NCBI GenBank assembly: GCA_015063795.1
Contig: SVTL01000002.1
Location: 161,004-225,003 of the forward strand
Reading direction: 5' to 3'
Length of the DNA stretch: 64,000 nucleotides
Origin: Oscillospiraceae bacterium
GTDB taxonomy: Bacteria; Bacillota; Clostridia; Oscillospirales; CAG-272
The notes under the pieces are model-generated. The model was not told where the DNA came from. It ran no database searches and saw only the letters and a list, made by a program, of their open reading frames with translations. The translations under genes were made by a program, and so were the position numbers. Positions 52,818-62,919 of the stretch are shown here, piece by piece; position 1 is the stretch's first letter, and each line of letters opens with the position of its first letter.

Positions 52818-55800
52818 ATGAAATTTTTTGATAATATCACGAACATAGTTCGTGATGATATGGCAGAGACAATCACACGGGATAGTCGTGTGTCTATTGC
52901 TGCAGCTTGTTTTTCGATGTACGCATACAACGAATTGAAGAAGCAGTTAGAGGATATTGATGAACTGCGTTTCATCTTCACATCTCCAACCTTTGTGGCT
53001 GAGAAGGAATCGAAGCAGAAGCGTGAGTTCTATATCCCAAAGCATACCCGTGAGCAGAGCTTGTACGGTACTGAATTTGAAATCAAACTCCGCAACGAGA
53101 TGACCCAAAAAGCCATTGCCAAAGAGTGTGCTGACTGGATACGCAGAAAGGCTACCTTCAAGTCGAATACCACTGGTGAGAACATGGCTGGCTTTATGAC
53201 GATTGAAGGGCAGCAGGAGCAGTATACCTATATGCCCATTAACGGTTTCACAACCATTGATATTGGATGTGAGCGTGGCAACAACGCTTATAACATCGTC
53301 AATCGTCTTGAGAACCCCATCACTGCTGAATACCTCAAGACCTTCAATGCCATCTGGTCTGATAAAGACAAATTGCAGGATGTGACAGATGTTGTCATTG
53401 AGAACATTGCCACTGCCTATAACGAGAACTCGCCCGAACTCATTTACTTTATGACCCTGTACAATGTGTTCAGTGAGTTTCTGGAAGACATTTCTGAGGA
53501 TGTGCTTCCGAATGAAGCAACGGGCTTTAAGAGCAGCAAAATCTGGGAGATGCTTTATGACTTCCAGAGAGATGCCGTCCTTGCTATTATCAATAAACTG
53601 GAAAAATTCAACGGCTGTATTCTGGCAGACAGTGTTGGTCTCGGTAAGACTTTCACAGCCCTTGCCGTTGTTAAATACTACGAAAACAGAAACAAGAATG
53701 TTCTGGTGCTTTGCCCGAAGAAACTGGCAGCGAACTGGAATACATACAAAGACAATTATATCAACAACCCCATTGCCAATGACCGCCTGAGATACGATGT
53801 TCTGTTCCATACCGACCTTTCCAGAGACCATGGCACTTCTAACGGTCTGGATTTGGACAGACTGAATTGGGGCAACTACGACCTTGTTGTTATTGATGAA
53901 TCTCACAACTTCCGTAATGGCGGTGAAATCTCTGGTGATGACAAGAAGGAAAACAGATACCTCAAACTGATGAACAAGGTTATCAAAGCAGGAGTTAAGA
54001 CCAAGGTTCTGATGCTGTCTGCAACCCCTGTTAATAACCGTTTCTTTGACCTTAGAAATCAGTTGGCTATCGCTTATGAAGGTAATTCTGGGGATATTGA
54101 TGGCAAACTCAATACCACCAAGAGCATTGACGAAATTTTCCGTCAAGCCCAGAGAGCCTTTAACGCATGGAGCAAACTGGATGTCAATGAGCGAACCACT
54201 GAAAATCTGCTCCGCACCCTTGATTTTGACTTCTTTGAAGTTCTGGACAGCGTAACTATTGCCCGTTCCAGAAAGCATATTGAGAAATACTACAGCACCG
54301 AGCAAGTGGGCAAGTTTCCAGAGAGATTGAAGCCTATTTCCAAGAGACCGCAACTCACCGACTTGAAGGATGCTATTAACTACAACGAAATTTATGAACA
54401 GTTGATGCTGCTGGGATTGGAAATTTACACCCCGTCTGCTTATATCTTCCCAAGCAAAATTGCGAAGTATGAAGCCTTGACGCACAATAAAGGTACAAGC
54501 CTTACCCAGCGAGGTCGTGAAGAAGGTATCAGACGCTTGATGAGCGTCAATCTGCTGAAACGACTGGAAAGTTCGGTTTATTCTTTCAATCTGACTCTGG
54601 GCAGAATCAAGGAACTGATTGAAAAGACTATCGAAGCCATTGACAAGTTCGAGAAGCACGGTCATGCAGATATTGATATGTATGAAGCAAGTGATGCTTC
54701 CGATTGGGATATTGATGACCAGAACACCGACTTCTTCTCCGTTGGTAAGAAGGTCAAGATTGACCTTGCTGATATGGACTATAAAAGTTGGCGCGAGGAC
54801 TTGAAGAAGGATGCCGAAACCCTTGGTCTGGTGACTATGATGGTTGCTGACATCACTCCCGAACATGACACCAAACTTCAAACGCTGCTGGGACTGCTCT
54901 CTGAGAAGATTGAGAACCCCATCAACGAAGGAAACAAGAAAATCCTTGTTTTTTCTGCGTTCTCTGATACTGCTGACTACCTCTATGATAATGTGAGCCA
55001 GTATGTAAAGAAGAAATACGGTCTGGACACAGCCCTTATCACTGGCAGCGTGGAAGGTAAATCCACCATCAAGGGGCTGAAAGGCACTCTTAATAATATC
55101 CTCACTTGCTTCTCTCCTGTATCGAAGGGCAGAGACATTCTGATGCCAGGAACAAAGCATGAGATTGATATTCTGATTGCTACCGACTGTATTTCCGAAG
55201 GTCAGAACCTACAGGACTGCGACTATCTGGTAAATTACGACATCCACTGGAATCCTGTTCGCATTATTCAGCGTTTCGGACGAATTGACCGTATCGGCAG
55301 TAAGAACGACTGTATCCAGTTGGTGAATTTCTGGCCAGATATGAATTTGGACGAATATATCAACCTCAAGGCAAGAGTCGAAACCAGAATGAAGATTTCT
55401 GTCATGACCTCCACTGGTGATGATGACCTTATCAACCCAGAGGAAAAGGGCGACCTTGAATACAGAAAGCAGCAGCTCAAGAAACTGCAGGAGGAAGTTG
55501 TTGATATTGAAGAAATGTCTGGCGGTATCTCCATTATGGACTTGGGACTTAACGAGTTCAGACTTGACCTTCTGGAATACATCAAGACGCATGATGACCT
55601 CAAGAAGAAACCGTTCGGACTCCATGCAGTCGTTCCTGCGAATGACGAGCTTCCCGAAGGTGTCATCTTTGTTTTGAAGAACCGCAACAATGGTGTGAAT
55701 ATTGATAACCTCAACCGTATCCACCCGTTCTATATGGTTTATATCGGTGTCGATGGTGAAATTGTCTGCGACTACCTCAACCCGAAGAAACTGCTGGATA

Positions 55801-56435
55801 CCATGAGATTGTCTTGTAGGGGCAAGAGCGAACCTATCAAGGCAGTTTATGACATATTCAACGCTGAGACCGATGACGGCAGAAACATGGCTGATATGTC
55901 CTCTTTGCTGTCGGATACCATTACATCCATTATTGATACCAAGGAAGAAAGCGATATTGATAGTCTGTTCAAGGCTGGTGGTACATCTGCTCTGATGTCT
56001 GCTGTATCTGGTCTTGATGACTTTGAACTTATCTGCTTCCTTGTCGTAAAAGAACCTCGCTCTGATTCCTCTGAAATCAAGGACGGCAGCAGAGTCGTTG
56101 TCGCAGGAAGCAGAAGTTTCGATGACTACGATAAACTGGCTTATGAACTTGATGTAGTCCTCAAAGGCAAGAAGAACATCACTATTGTAAGCGGCACTGC
56201 GAGAGGTACTGACAGGATGGGCGAAAGATACGCTGCTGAACATGGAATGAGTATTGACCAGTTCCCAGCCGATTGGGGTGCTTACCACAAGGGTGCTGGG
56301 TCTATACGCAATAAGGAAATGGTTCAGAGTGCGGATGCTGTCGTTGCCTTTTGGGATGGTAAATCTACTGGCACAAAGAACATCATAGATTGTGCAATGG
56401 CTGAAAACCTTCCTTGTATAGTAATCAAAGTATAA
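52818..56435 (+). CDS. SNF2-type helicase with C-terminal SLOG (DUF2493/YspA-like) domain
   Basis: This 1205-residue protein starts with a region (about 1-200) resembling a degenerate PLD-like domain of phage-defence helicases, without an HKD motif. The SNF2/SF2 core follows: motif I ADSVGLGKTFTAL near 270, motif II VVIDESHNFR near 357, motif III LMLSATPVNN and motif VI IIQRFGRIDRIGS near 820. The last 115 residues (from about 1090) form a complete SLOG domain: SRVVVAGSRSF, VSGTARGTDRMGERYA, FPADWGAYHKGAGSIRNKEM and a closing AVVAFWDGKSTGTKNI. SLOG domains bind nucleotides or their derivatives and occur in conflict systems. The fusion suggests a DNA translocase gated by a nucleotide signal (inference). 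AGGAGG precedes the ATG. Confidence 0.85.
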   Translation: MKFFDNITNIVRDDMAETITRDSRVSIAAACFSMYAYNELKKQLEDIDELRFIFTSPTFVAEKESKQKREFYIPKHTREQSLYGTEFEIKLRNEMTQKAIAKECADWIRRKATFKSNTTGENMAGFMTIEGQQEQYTYMPINGFTTIDIGCERGNNAYNIVNRLENPITAEYLKTFNAIWSDKDKLQDVTDVVIENIATAYNENSPELIYFMTLYNVFSEFLEDISEDVLPNEATGFKSSKIWEMLYDFQRDAVLAIINKLEKFNGCILADSVGLGKTFTALAVVKYYENRNKNVLVLCPKKLAANWNTYKDNYINNPIANDRLRYDVLFHTDLSRDHGTSNGLDLDRLNWGNYDLVVIDESHNFRNGGEISGDDKKENRYLKLMNKVIKAGVKTKVLMLSATPVNNRFFDLRNQLAIAYEGNSGDIDGKLNTTKSIDEIFRQAQRAFNAWSKLDVNERTTENLLRTLDFDFFEVLDSVTIARSRKHIEKYYSTEQVGKFPERLKPISKRPQLTDLKDAINYNEIYEQLMLLGLEIYTPSAYIFPSKIAKYEALTHNKGTSLTQRGREEGIRRLMSVNLLKRLESSVYSFNLTLGRIKELIEKTIEAIDKFEKHGHADIDMYEASDASDWDIDDQNTDFFSVGKKVKIDLADMDYKSWREDLKKDAETLGLVTMMVADITPEHDTKLQTLLGLLSEKIENPINEGNKKILVFSAFSDTADYLYDNVSQYVKKKYGLDTALITGSVEGKSTIKGLKGTLNNILTCFSPVSKGRDILMPGTKHEIDILIATDCISEGQNLQDCDYLVNYDIHWNPVRIIQRFGRIDRIGSKNDCIQLVNFWPDMNLDEYINLKARVETRMKISVMTSTGDDDLINPEEKGDLEYRKQQLKKLQEEVVDIEEMSGGISIMDLGLNEFRLDLLEYIKTHDDLKKKPFGLHAVVPANDELPEGVIFVLKNRNNGVNIDNLNRIHPFYMVYIGVDGEIVCDYLNPKKLLDTMRLSCRGKSEPIKAVYDIFNAETDDGRNMADMSSLLSDTITSIIDTKEESDIDSLFKAGGTSALMSAVSGLDDFELICFLVVKEPRSDSSEIKDGSRVVVAGSRSFDDYDKLAYELDVVLKGKKNITIVSGTARGTDRMGERYAAEHGMSIDQFPADWGAYHKGAGSIRNKEMVQSADAVVAFWDGKSTGTKNIIDCAMAENLPCIVIKV

Positions 56436-56464
56436 AATTGGCGGCTTGAAACGGGGTGAGAGAA

Positions 56465-57112
56465 ATGCTCGGTCTGCCAAAGACAACTGACTTTAACAAA
56501 CGAATACCGAAAGAAAAGTTCTACGAGAACTTGAATGTCACTCCGACTGTCAAGAAGTGCTTTGTGGAGCAGATTAAGGTTATCTACTGGCGAAACAAGA
56601 TTGCTGCCACTACAACCAACCTTGCTGCTGGCACTACGGTCAATGAGATTGAGGTCTTTGAAATCAAACTCAAGGGCAGTCTTCTTGATGAAGGTGTCTT
56701 GCGTCAGATTGATAAGGAAATCCCGTATCACATCCTGTTCCTGCTGGAATACGATGGCAAGTACCAAGCATGGACAGCCTACAAGGAAGCATCTGCTGGC
56801 AACACTGCTTTCAAAGTCAATCAGTATTATCACACCGACTGGATGGCAGAGGATGAACTTCCTCTGAAACTGGACGGTCTGAGCGTGGATGCTGTATATG
56901 AGAACTTTGTTTATCAGATTGCTGGCGATACCCTTCAAGCATCAGGGCATGAATCGCTGCAGGAAGCTGTTGAGCGTGATGAAAAGGTCAAGAACCTTAA
57001 AAAGCAGATTGAGGCTCTTCAAGCCAGAATCCGAAAGGAAAAGCAACTGAATGTTCAGATGAAACTGAACACTGAACTAAAGAAATTGAAGAAGGAATTG
57101 GAGGTGCTTTAA
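56465..57112 (+). CDS. DUF4391 domain protein
   Basis: This 215-residue protein begins MLGLPKTTDFNKRIPKEKFY and contains CFVEQIKVIYWRNKIAATT and VLRQIDKEIPYHILFLLEYD, recognised as DUF4391. The C-terminal 45 residues form a basic coiled coil (KVKNLKKQIEALQARIRKEK). DUF4391 proteins are found beside helicases and type III or ISP-type restriction genes, and no activity is known. The coiled coil and central position in the operon suggest an adaptor between the helicase and the Mod/Res complex. ATG 56465 follows GGGGTGAG. An in-frame GTG at 56456 overlaps that site. The stop overlaps the next start. Confidence 0.78.
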   Translation: MLGLPKTTDFNKRIPKEKFYENLNVTPTVKKCFVEQIKVIYWRNKIAATTTNLAAGTTVNEIEVFEIKLKGSLLDEGVLRQIDKEIPYHILFLLEYDGKYQAWTAYKEASAGNTAFKVNQYYHTDWMAEDELPLKLDGLSVDAVYENFVYQIAGDTLQASGHESLQEAVERDEKVKNLKKQIEALQARIRKEKQLNVQMKLNTELKKLKKELEVL

Positions 57113-57840
57113 TGACAAAACTTGATGACGCATTTTTGTCGTATGCAAGTGATATTCTTGCTGATACAAATGCTGGGTTGAGCGGTACGAAAATCGTAGA
57201 ATACTGCAATTCCTATGCTATTGATTTTAACCGAGTCACCCCTTATGGTAGTTATCCTTTCGATGCACCCAATAAAAGAACCGCATTGAAGGAAAACTTA
57301 AAGGTTTTTGCTGCACCAGAGCAATTCCGCATTATCAAGGAGTTATGTGAGTTGCCAGCTCTGTGCGACCAAGAAAAAATAAAAGACCTCAAATTGAAGC
57401 TGTTTTCTCGATATGGAAACCTTGCGACTGAGAAGATTAGCGAGACCGAACTTGTTCAAAAGACAAAGCACTGGTTGTCCAATCATCCAGACGCACTTAA
57501 ACAGTACGAAAGTGCTCTTGCAAAATATGAAGGTGGTATTTTTGAGCGAAACACCTTGGATGATATGAGATTAGCCTTTGAACTGCTGGTTAAGGACTTG
57601 CTGGGGAATGGTAAAAGCCTTGAAAATCAAATCGCTGAAATTGGCACTAAACTTAAAAGCACTGGTGCATCGGTAGAATTGCGAAACATGGTTCAGCAGG
57701 TAATCAAGTATTACACTGACTTTCAGAACAATCATGTTAAACATAATGATGCAGTGGATGACAAAGAAATCGAGTATATCATTGAACTGACAAGTGTTGT
57801 AATGAAATTCTTGATAAAAATTTTAGGAGGGGTTTCATAA
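57112..57840 (+). CDS. HEPN/Abi-like protein within the restriction operon
   Basis: This 242-residue, largely helical protein has an N-terminal module (about 1-120, opening DDAFLSYASDILADTNAG) followed by a helical C-terminal domain with YYTDFQNNHVKHNDAVDDKE. The C-terminal domain resembles HEPN/Abi_C-type domains of abortive infection proteins, but a clear RxxxxH nuclease motif is missing (NHVKHN stands at that place). The gene overlaps both neighbours (ATGA-type junctions) and looks more A+T-rich than them, as if inserted later. An abortive or RNA-acting role is a hypothesis. Confidence 0.5.
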   Translation: MTKLDDAFLSYASDILADTNAGLSGTKIVEYCNSYAIDFNRVTPYGSYPFDAPNKRTALKENLKVFAAPEQFRIIKELCELPALCDQEKIKDLKLKLFSRYGNLATEKISETELVQKTKHWLSNHPDALKQYESALAKYEGGIFERNTLDDMRLAFELLVKDLLGNGKSLENQIAEIGTKLKSTGASVELRNMVQQVIKYYTDFQNNHVKHNDAVDDKEIEYIIELTSVVMKFLIKILGGVS

Positions 57841-59756
57841 TGGATAAAATGAGAATGGAGTCCGTTGATATGACGGCTCAGAACATAGAAAAGATTGGGG
57901 CGTTGTTCCCGAACTGTATCACCGAGACTGTTGATGAGAACGGCAAGGCTAAGAAAGCCATCAACTTTGAACTGCTCAAGCAGATGCTCTCTGGTGATGT
58001 GATTGAGGGTAGCGAAGCATACGAATTCACATGGGTAGGTAAAAAGGCTGCTATTGTGGAAGCCAATAAGCCTATCCGTAAAACGCTGCGTCCCTGTAAG
58101 GAAGAAAGCGTGAATTGGGATACCACCGAGAACCTTTACATCGAGGGCGATAATCTGGAAGTTCTGAAACTTTTACAGGAAAGTTATCTTGGTGCTATCA
58201 AGATGATTTACATTGACCCTCCATATAACACTGGTAGCGATTTTATTTATCGTGACGACTACAAGCAGAGCACTGATGATTATGAAGATGAACTTGGTGT
58301 GTATGACGAAGATGGAAATAGAATGTTTAAGAATACTGACACAAATGGTCGATTCCATTCGGATTGGTGTTCGATGATATACTCTCGTCTTATGTTGGCA
58401 AGAAACTTGTTAGCAGATGATGGTGTCATTTTTATTTCTATCGATGACAATGAATTTGATAATCTGCGTAAAATGTGTGATGAGATTTTTGGTGCTAAAA
58501 ACTATGTAGCCAATATTGTTTGGCAGAAAAAAACGGGAGCCTCAGATGCTATCAATATCGCTACAATTACAGAAAATATTTTGGTATATGCTAAAAATGC
58601 AAATTCGCTAAAATTGACTCAAAATGAAGATGCGCATGATAGCAATAGGTATAAATATAAAGATGAGTACTATTCTGAGAGAGGTGCATATTATTATGAT
58701 AGTTTAGATAGAGGGACTTTAGGATATCACGAAAGCCTTGACTATCCAGTAATTGCTCCTGACGGAACGGCAGTATATCCAAACGGAAGAAATACTGTAT
58801 TAAATGATGGCTGGCGTTGGAAATGGGGCAAGGAAAAACTTGATTGGGGTATAAAAAACGGATTTATTGAAGTAAGGGAAAACAAATCAAAAGGAAACGG
58901 ATGGGGCGTGTATTATAAAATCTACGAAAATGTTGACAACGATGGTAATGTCATCAAACGTTCCTCTCCGTACAAAAACTTAATTCAAGATGTTTTGAAT
59001 ACACATGCATCTACAGAGGCGAAGGAAATTTTTGGCAGAACAGATTACTTTTCAAACCCGAAACCTGTAAAGTTAATTAAACATCTTATTCATCTTGGAA
59101 CTAATGATGATGATATTATACTTGATTTCTTTTCGGGTTCAGCAACTACCGCACAAGCAGCAATGACCATAAATGCCGAAGATGGCATGAACAGAAAATT
59201 TATTCTTGTTCAACTTCCCGAAGTGCTCGATACAACAAGTACAGCAAAGAAAGCAGGCTTTGATACAATTTGTGACATAGGAAAAGAACGTATCCGCAAA
59301 GCAGGAGCAAAAATCAAAGAAGATAGTCCTCTCACTACTGCAAACCTTGACACGGGCTTCCGTGTTTTGAAACTGGATGATACTAACATGAATGAGGTGT
59401 ATTACGCTGCTGGCGACTACACGCAGGACTTGCTTTCTATGTTGGAATCCAATGTTAAGGCAGACCGTACTGACCTTGACCTGCTGTTTGGTTGCTTGCT
59501 TGAATGGGGACTTCCTCTTTCTCTGCCTTACACTTCCAAGCAGATTGAGGGCTGCACCGTACATACTTACAACGATGGCGACTTGATTGCTTGCTTTGAC
59601 GAGGATATTCCCGACAGCGTTATCAAGACCATTGCCAAGAAGCAGCCCCTCCGTGCTGTGTTCCGAGACAGCAGTTTTGCAAGCAGTCCTTCTAAAATCA
59701 ATGTTGGTGAAGTGTTCAAACTGTTAGCACCCGATACCAGAGTCAAAGTCATCTAA
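57840..59756 (+). CDS. mod: Type III DNA methyltransferase (Mod), beta class
   Basis: This 638-residue adenine-N6 or cytosine-N4 methyltransferase has motif IV DPPYNTG at residues 126-132, before motif I DFFSGSATTAQAAM near 429. This order defines the beta class used by type III systems. The target-recognition region lies between them. Mod alone methylates its asymmetric site and is needed by Res for restriction. The segment from about 58210 to 59340 is visibly richer in A+T than both ends of the gene, which suggests that the recognition domain was exchanged by recombination. The start overlaps the preceding stop. Res follows 16 nt after the stop. Confidence 0.93.
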   Translation: MDKMRMESVDMTAQNIEKIGALFPNCITETVDENGKAKKAINFELLKQMLSGDVIEGSEAYEFTWVGKKAAIVEANKPIRKTLRPCKEESVNWDTTENLYIEGDNLEVLKLLQESYLGAIKMIYIDPPYNTGSDFIYRDDYKQSTDDYEDELGVYDEDGNRMFKNTDTNGRFHSDWCSMIYSRLMLARNLLADDGVIFISIDDNEFDNLRKMCDEIFGAKNYVANIVWQKKTGASDAINIATITENILVYAKNANSLKLTQNEDAHDSNRYKYKDEYYSERGAYYYDSLDRGTLGYHESLDYPVIAPDGTAVYPNGRNTVLNDGWRWKWGKEKLDWGIKNGFIEVRENKSKGNGWGVYYKIYENVDNDGNVIKRSSPYKNLIQDVLNTHASTEAKEIFGRTDYFSNPKPVKLIKHLIHLGTNDDDIILDFFSGSATTAQAAMTINAEDGMNRKFILVQLPEVLDTTSTAKKAGFDTICDIGKERIRKAGAKIKEDSPLTTANLDTGFRVLKLDDTNMNEVYYAAGDYTQDLLSMLESNVKADRTDLDLLFGCLLEWGLPLSLPYTSKQIEGCTVHTYNDGDLIACFDEDIPDSVIKTIAKKQPLRAVFRDSSFASSPSKINVGEVFKLLAPDTRVKVI

Positions 59757-59772
59757 GAAAGGAGCGAAAGCA

Positions 59773-62700
59773 ATGAAACTACAATTCAAGCATCAGAAAT
59801 TTCAAGCCGATGCTGCGAAGGCTGTGGTGGATGTTTTTGCTGGTCAGCCCTATCTGACACCTTCTTACATGATGGACAGAGGTACAGTGTATCAGCAGTC
59901 GCTGACTGAGGACGAAGACTATACTGGCTGGTCTAACGCCAAACTCGTCCCAGAACTGAATGACCGTCTGATTCTGGAACATATTCAGAAGGTTCAAAGA
60001 GCCAACTTAATCGCACCGTCTTCCAAACTGGAAGGTCGTTTCAACCTTACAGTCGAAATGGAAACTGGTGTTGGTAAAACATACACCTACATCAAAACGA
60101 TGTATGAACTGAACAAGCACTACGGTTGGAGCAAGTTTATCGTTGTTGTGCCAAGCGTTGCTATCCGTGAAGGTGTCTATAAGTCCTTCCAGATGACGCA
60201 GGAACACTTTGCGGAGGAATATGGCAAGAAGGTTCGCTTCTTCATCTACAACTCTGCTCAACTTACTGAGATTGACCGTTTTGCTTCTGACAGTTCCATC
60301 AACGTAATGATTATCAATTCACAGGCGTTCAATGCCAAAGGCAAGGATGCCCGTAGAATCTACATGAAACTGGATGAGTTCCGTTCTCGCAGACCGATTG
60401 ACATTATCGCCAAGACGAACCCTATCGTTATCATTGACGAACCTCAGTCTGTTGAAGGTACTCAGACCAAGGAACGACTCAAGGAGTTCCACCCCTTAAT
60501 GACCCTCCGTTATTCTGCTACCCACAAGCAGGACAGCATCTACAACATGATTTATCGTCTGGACGCTATGGAAGCATACAACAAGCGTCTGGTTAAGAAG
60601 ATTGCTGTTAAGGGTATCACTGAGACTGGCAGCACTGCCACTGAAAGTTACGTGTATCTGGAAGGTCTGAACCTTTCCAAGGCAGACCCCACTGCCACTT
60701 TGCAGTTTGACTTCAAGGGTGCTACTGGTATCCACAAGAAGTCCATGAAGGTTGGCATCGGATTCAACCTTTACGACAACTCTGGAAATCTTGACGAGTA
60801 CAAAAACGGGTTCGTGGTCAAGGCGATTGATGGTCGTGATGACTCTGTTGAGTTTATCAATGGTATCAAAATCTATGCTGGTGATGTTATCGGCAAGGTC
60901 AGCGAGGAACAATTACGCCGTATCCAGATTAGAGAAACCATCCTGTCCCACATCCAGAGAGAACGGGAACTTTTCTACAAGGGCATCAAGGTTCTGTCCC
61001 TGTTCTTCATTGATGAGGTCGTGAAGTACAAGCAGTACGATAAGGCAGGACAGCCCTTCAACGGTATCTATGCTGATATGTTCGAGGAAGAATACGCTGA
61101 TGTCGTGGAAACGCTGCAGCGTGAATTCGGGGACGATGACTACATCAAGTATCTGAACATGATTAGCCCTCAGAATACCCATGCTGGCTACTTCTCCGTT
61201 GATAAGAAGGGCAAGATGATTGACTCCAAACTTGGTAAGAAGGAAACCACTTCTGACGATATTGATGCCTACGATTTGATTATGAAGAACAAGGAACTTC
61301 TGCTGGACAGAAATCCGAAGAAATCTCCTGTTCGTTTCATCTTCTCTCACTCTGCTCTCCGTGAAGGCTGGGACAACCCCAATGTCTTCCAGATTTGTAC
61401 TTTGAAGCAAAGCAGCAGTGATGTTCGCAAGAGACAGGAAGTTGGTCGTGGTCTGCGTCTGTGCGTCAATCAAGACGGCGAAAGAATGGATGTCAATGCT
61501 CTGGGCAACGATGTTCATAATGTCAATGTGCTGACCGTCATTGCAAGCGAGAGTTATGACAGTTTCGCAAAGGGCTTACAGACTGAATTGGCTGACGCTG
61601 TTGCGAACCGTCCGAAAGCAGTCACCCCAGAACTGTTTGCTGGCAAGACTATCACCGATGCTGGGGGCAATACCGATGTTATTACTGAGGATGTCGCAAG
61701 AGAAATCTGGCTCGGTATGCGTACTGAGGGCTATATCGACAAGCAAGGCGTTCTTACTGATAAGTATTATGAGGACAAGGCAAACGGTGAAATCAAACTC
61801 ACCGATGAGGTCTCTGACTCTGTCGAGTCCGTTCTTGGCATCATTGATACCATCTATGACGGTAAGGCTATGCAGCCCGAAAATGCCCGTAGCAATAATG
61901 TTGAACTTCAAGTTGATGATAAGAAACTGGCTATGCCAGAGTTCAAGGCTCTCTGGAATCGTATCAATTCCAAGTCTGTTTATGTGGTTGATTTTGACAC
62001 CGATGAACTGGTGAAGAAGTCTATCGCATCCTTGAACGCTAAACTGCGTGTATCCAAGATTTACTTCAAGGTCGAGTCTGGACGCATGGACAATATCGCA
62101 TCCAAGGAAGCACTTGCTTCTGGTTCGTCCTTTGTTAAGGAGTCCTCCGAGGTACATAATGCTGCCACCAAGATTTCTGTTAATAGCAGCGTCAAGTACG
62201 ACTTGGTTGGCAAACTGGTTGATGCTACTGGACTTACCAGAAAGGCTATCATCCAGATTCTCAAGGGAATTGAAAAGGCTGTCTTTGACCAATTCAAAGA
62301 CAACCCCGAAGAATTTATTATTAAGGCTGGTTCGCTCATCAACGATGAAAAGGCTACTGCCATCATCGAGCATATCACCTACGATGTTCTGGATGAAAAG
62401 TATGATACCGATGTATTTACTGCTCCGACCATCAAGGGTAAGTTGGGCGTTAATGCCATCAAAGCGAACAAGCACTTGTATGACCATATCGTTTATGACT
62501 CCACCAACGAAAAAGCGTTTGCTGAGAGTCTGGATGGTAGCACCGACGTAGCAGTCTATGTAAAACTGCCCGATGGGTTCTACATCTCTACCCCTGTTGG
62601 TCATTACAACCCCGACTGGGCTATTGCGTTCTATGAGAACAATATCAAGCACATCTATTTCGTGGCAGAAACAAAGGGTTCTATGAACTCTATGCAGCTG

Positions 62701-62823
62701 CGACTGATTGAGGAATCCAAGATTCACTGTGCCAGAGAGCATTTCAAGGCAATCAGTAGCGGCAATGTCGTTTTTGATGTGGTCGATAGTTACCAGTCTT
62801 TGCTTGAAAAGGTTATGAAGTGA
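59773..62823 (+). CDS. res: Type III restriction endonuclease subunit (Res)
   Basis: This 1016-residue translocating SF2 ATPase and nuclease has Walker A ETGVGKT (residues 97-103) and the DEAD-type motif DEPQ at 222-225. It also has LRYSATHK and SALREGWDNPNVFQICTLKQ with VGRGLRL (motifs V and VI). The C-terminal PD-(D/E)xK nuclease is complete: YNPDWAI with D948, then VAETKG with E966 and K968. With Mod it cuts DNA with two unmethylated sites in head-to-head orientation. No frameshift or lost residue was seen, so the pair is likely active. It ends the operon and a strong hairpin follows. Confidence 0.95.
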   Translation: MKLQFKHQKFQADAAKAVVDVFAGQPYLTPSYMMDRGTVYQQSLTEDEDYTGWSNAKLVPELNDRLILEHIQKVQRANLIAPSSKLEGRFNLTVEMETGVGKTYTYIKTMYELNKHYGWSKFIVVVPSVAIREGVYKSFQMTQEHFAEEYGKKVRFFIYNSAQLTEIDRFASDSSINVMIINSQAFNAKGKDARRIYMKLDEFRSRRPIDIIAKTNPIVIIDEPQSVEGTQTKERLKEFHPLMTLRYSATHKQDSIYNMIYRLDAMEAYNKRLVKKIAVKGITETGSTATESYVYLEGLNLSKADPTATLQFDFKGATGIHKKSMKVGIGFNLYDNSGNLDEYKNGFVVKAIDGRDDSVEFINGIKIYAGDVIGKVSEEQLRRIQIRETILSHIQRERELFYKGIKVLSLFFIDEVVKYKQYDKAGQPFNGIYADMFEEEYADVVETLQREFGDDDYIKYLNMISPQNTHAGYFSVDKKGKMIDSKLGKKETTSDDIDAYDLIMKNKELLLDRNPKKSPVRFIFSHSALREGWDNPNVFQICTLKQSSSDVRKRQEVGRGLRLCVNQDGERMDVNALGNDVHNVNVLTVIASESYDSFAKGLQTELADAVANRPKAVTPELFAGKTITDAGGNTDVITEDVAREIWLGMRTEGYIDKQGVLTDKYYEDKANGEIKLTDEVSDSVESVLGIIDTIYDGKAMQPENARSNNVELQVDDKKLAMPEFKALWNRINSKSVYVVDFDTDELVKKSIASLNAKLRVSKIYFKVESGRMDNIASKEALASGSSFVKESSEVHNAATKISVNSSVKYDLVGKLVDATGLTRKAIIQILKGIEKAVFDQFKDNPEEFIIKAGSLINDEKATAIIEHITYDVLDEKYDTDVFTAPTIKGKLGVNAIKANKHLYDHIVYDSTNEKAFAESLDGSTDVAVYVKLPDGFYISTPVGHYNPDWAIAFYENNIKHIYFVAETKGSMNSMQLRLIEESKIHCAREHFKAISSGNVVFDVVDSYQSLLEKVMK

Positions 62824-62919
62824 GTCAGAACAGAATGTATTAGGGGGATTTAGCAAAAATTTGTTTCCATTATTTTATTAAAAATAACGATACTGGCGAA
62901 ATAAACAAATAATTACCCA

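Noticed and set aside
52947..55160. Minus-strand open frame opposite the helicase gene
   Set aside because: Shadow frame without ribosome site or recognisable domain. The plus strand encodes an intact helicase.
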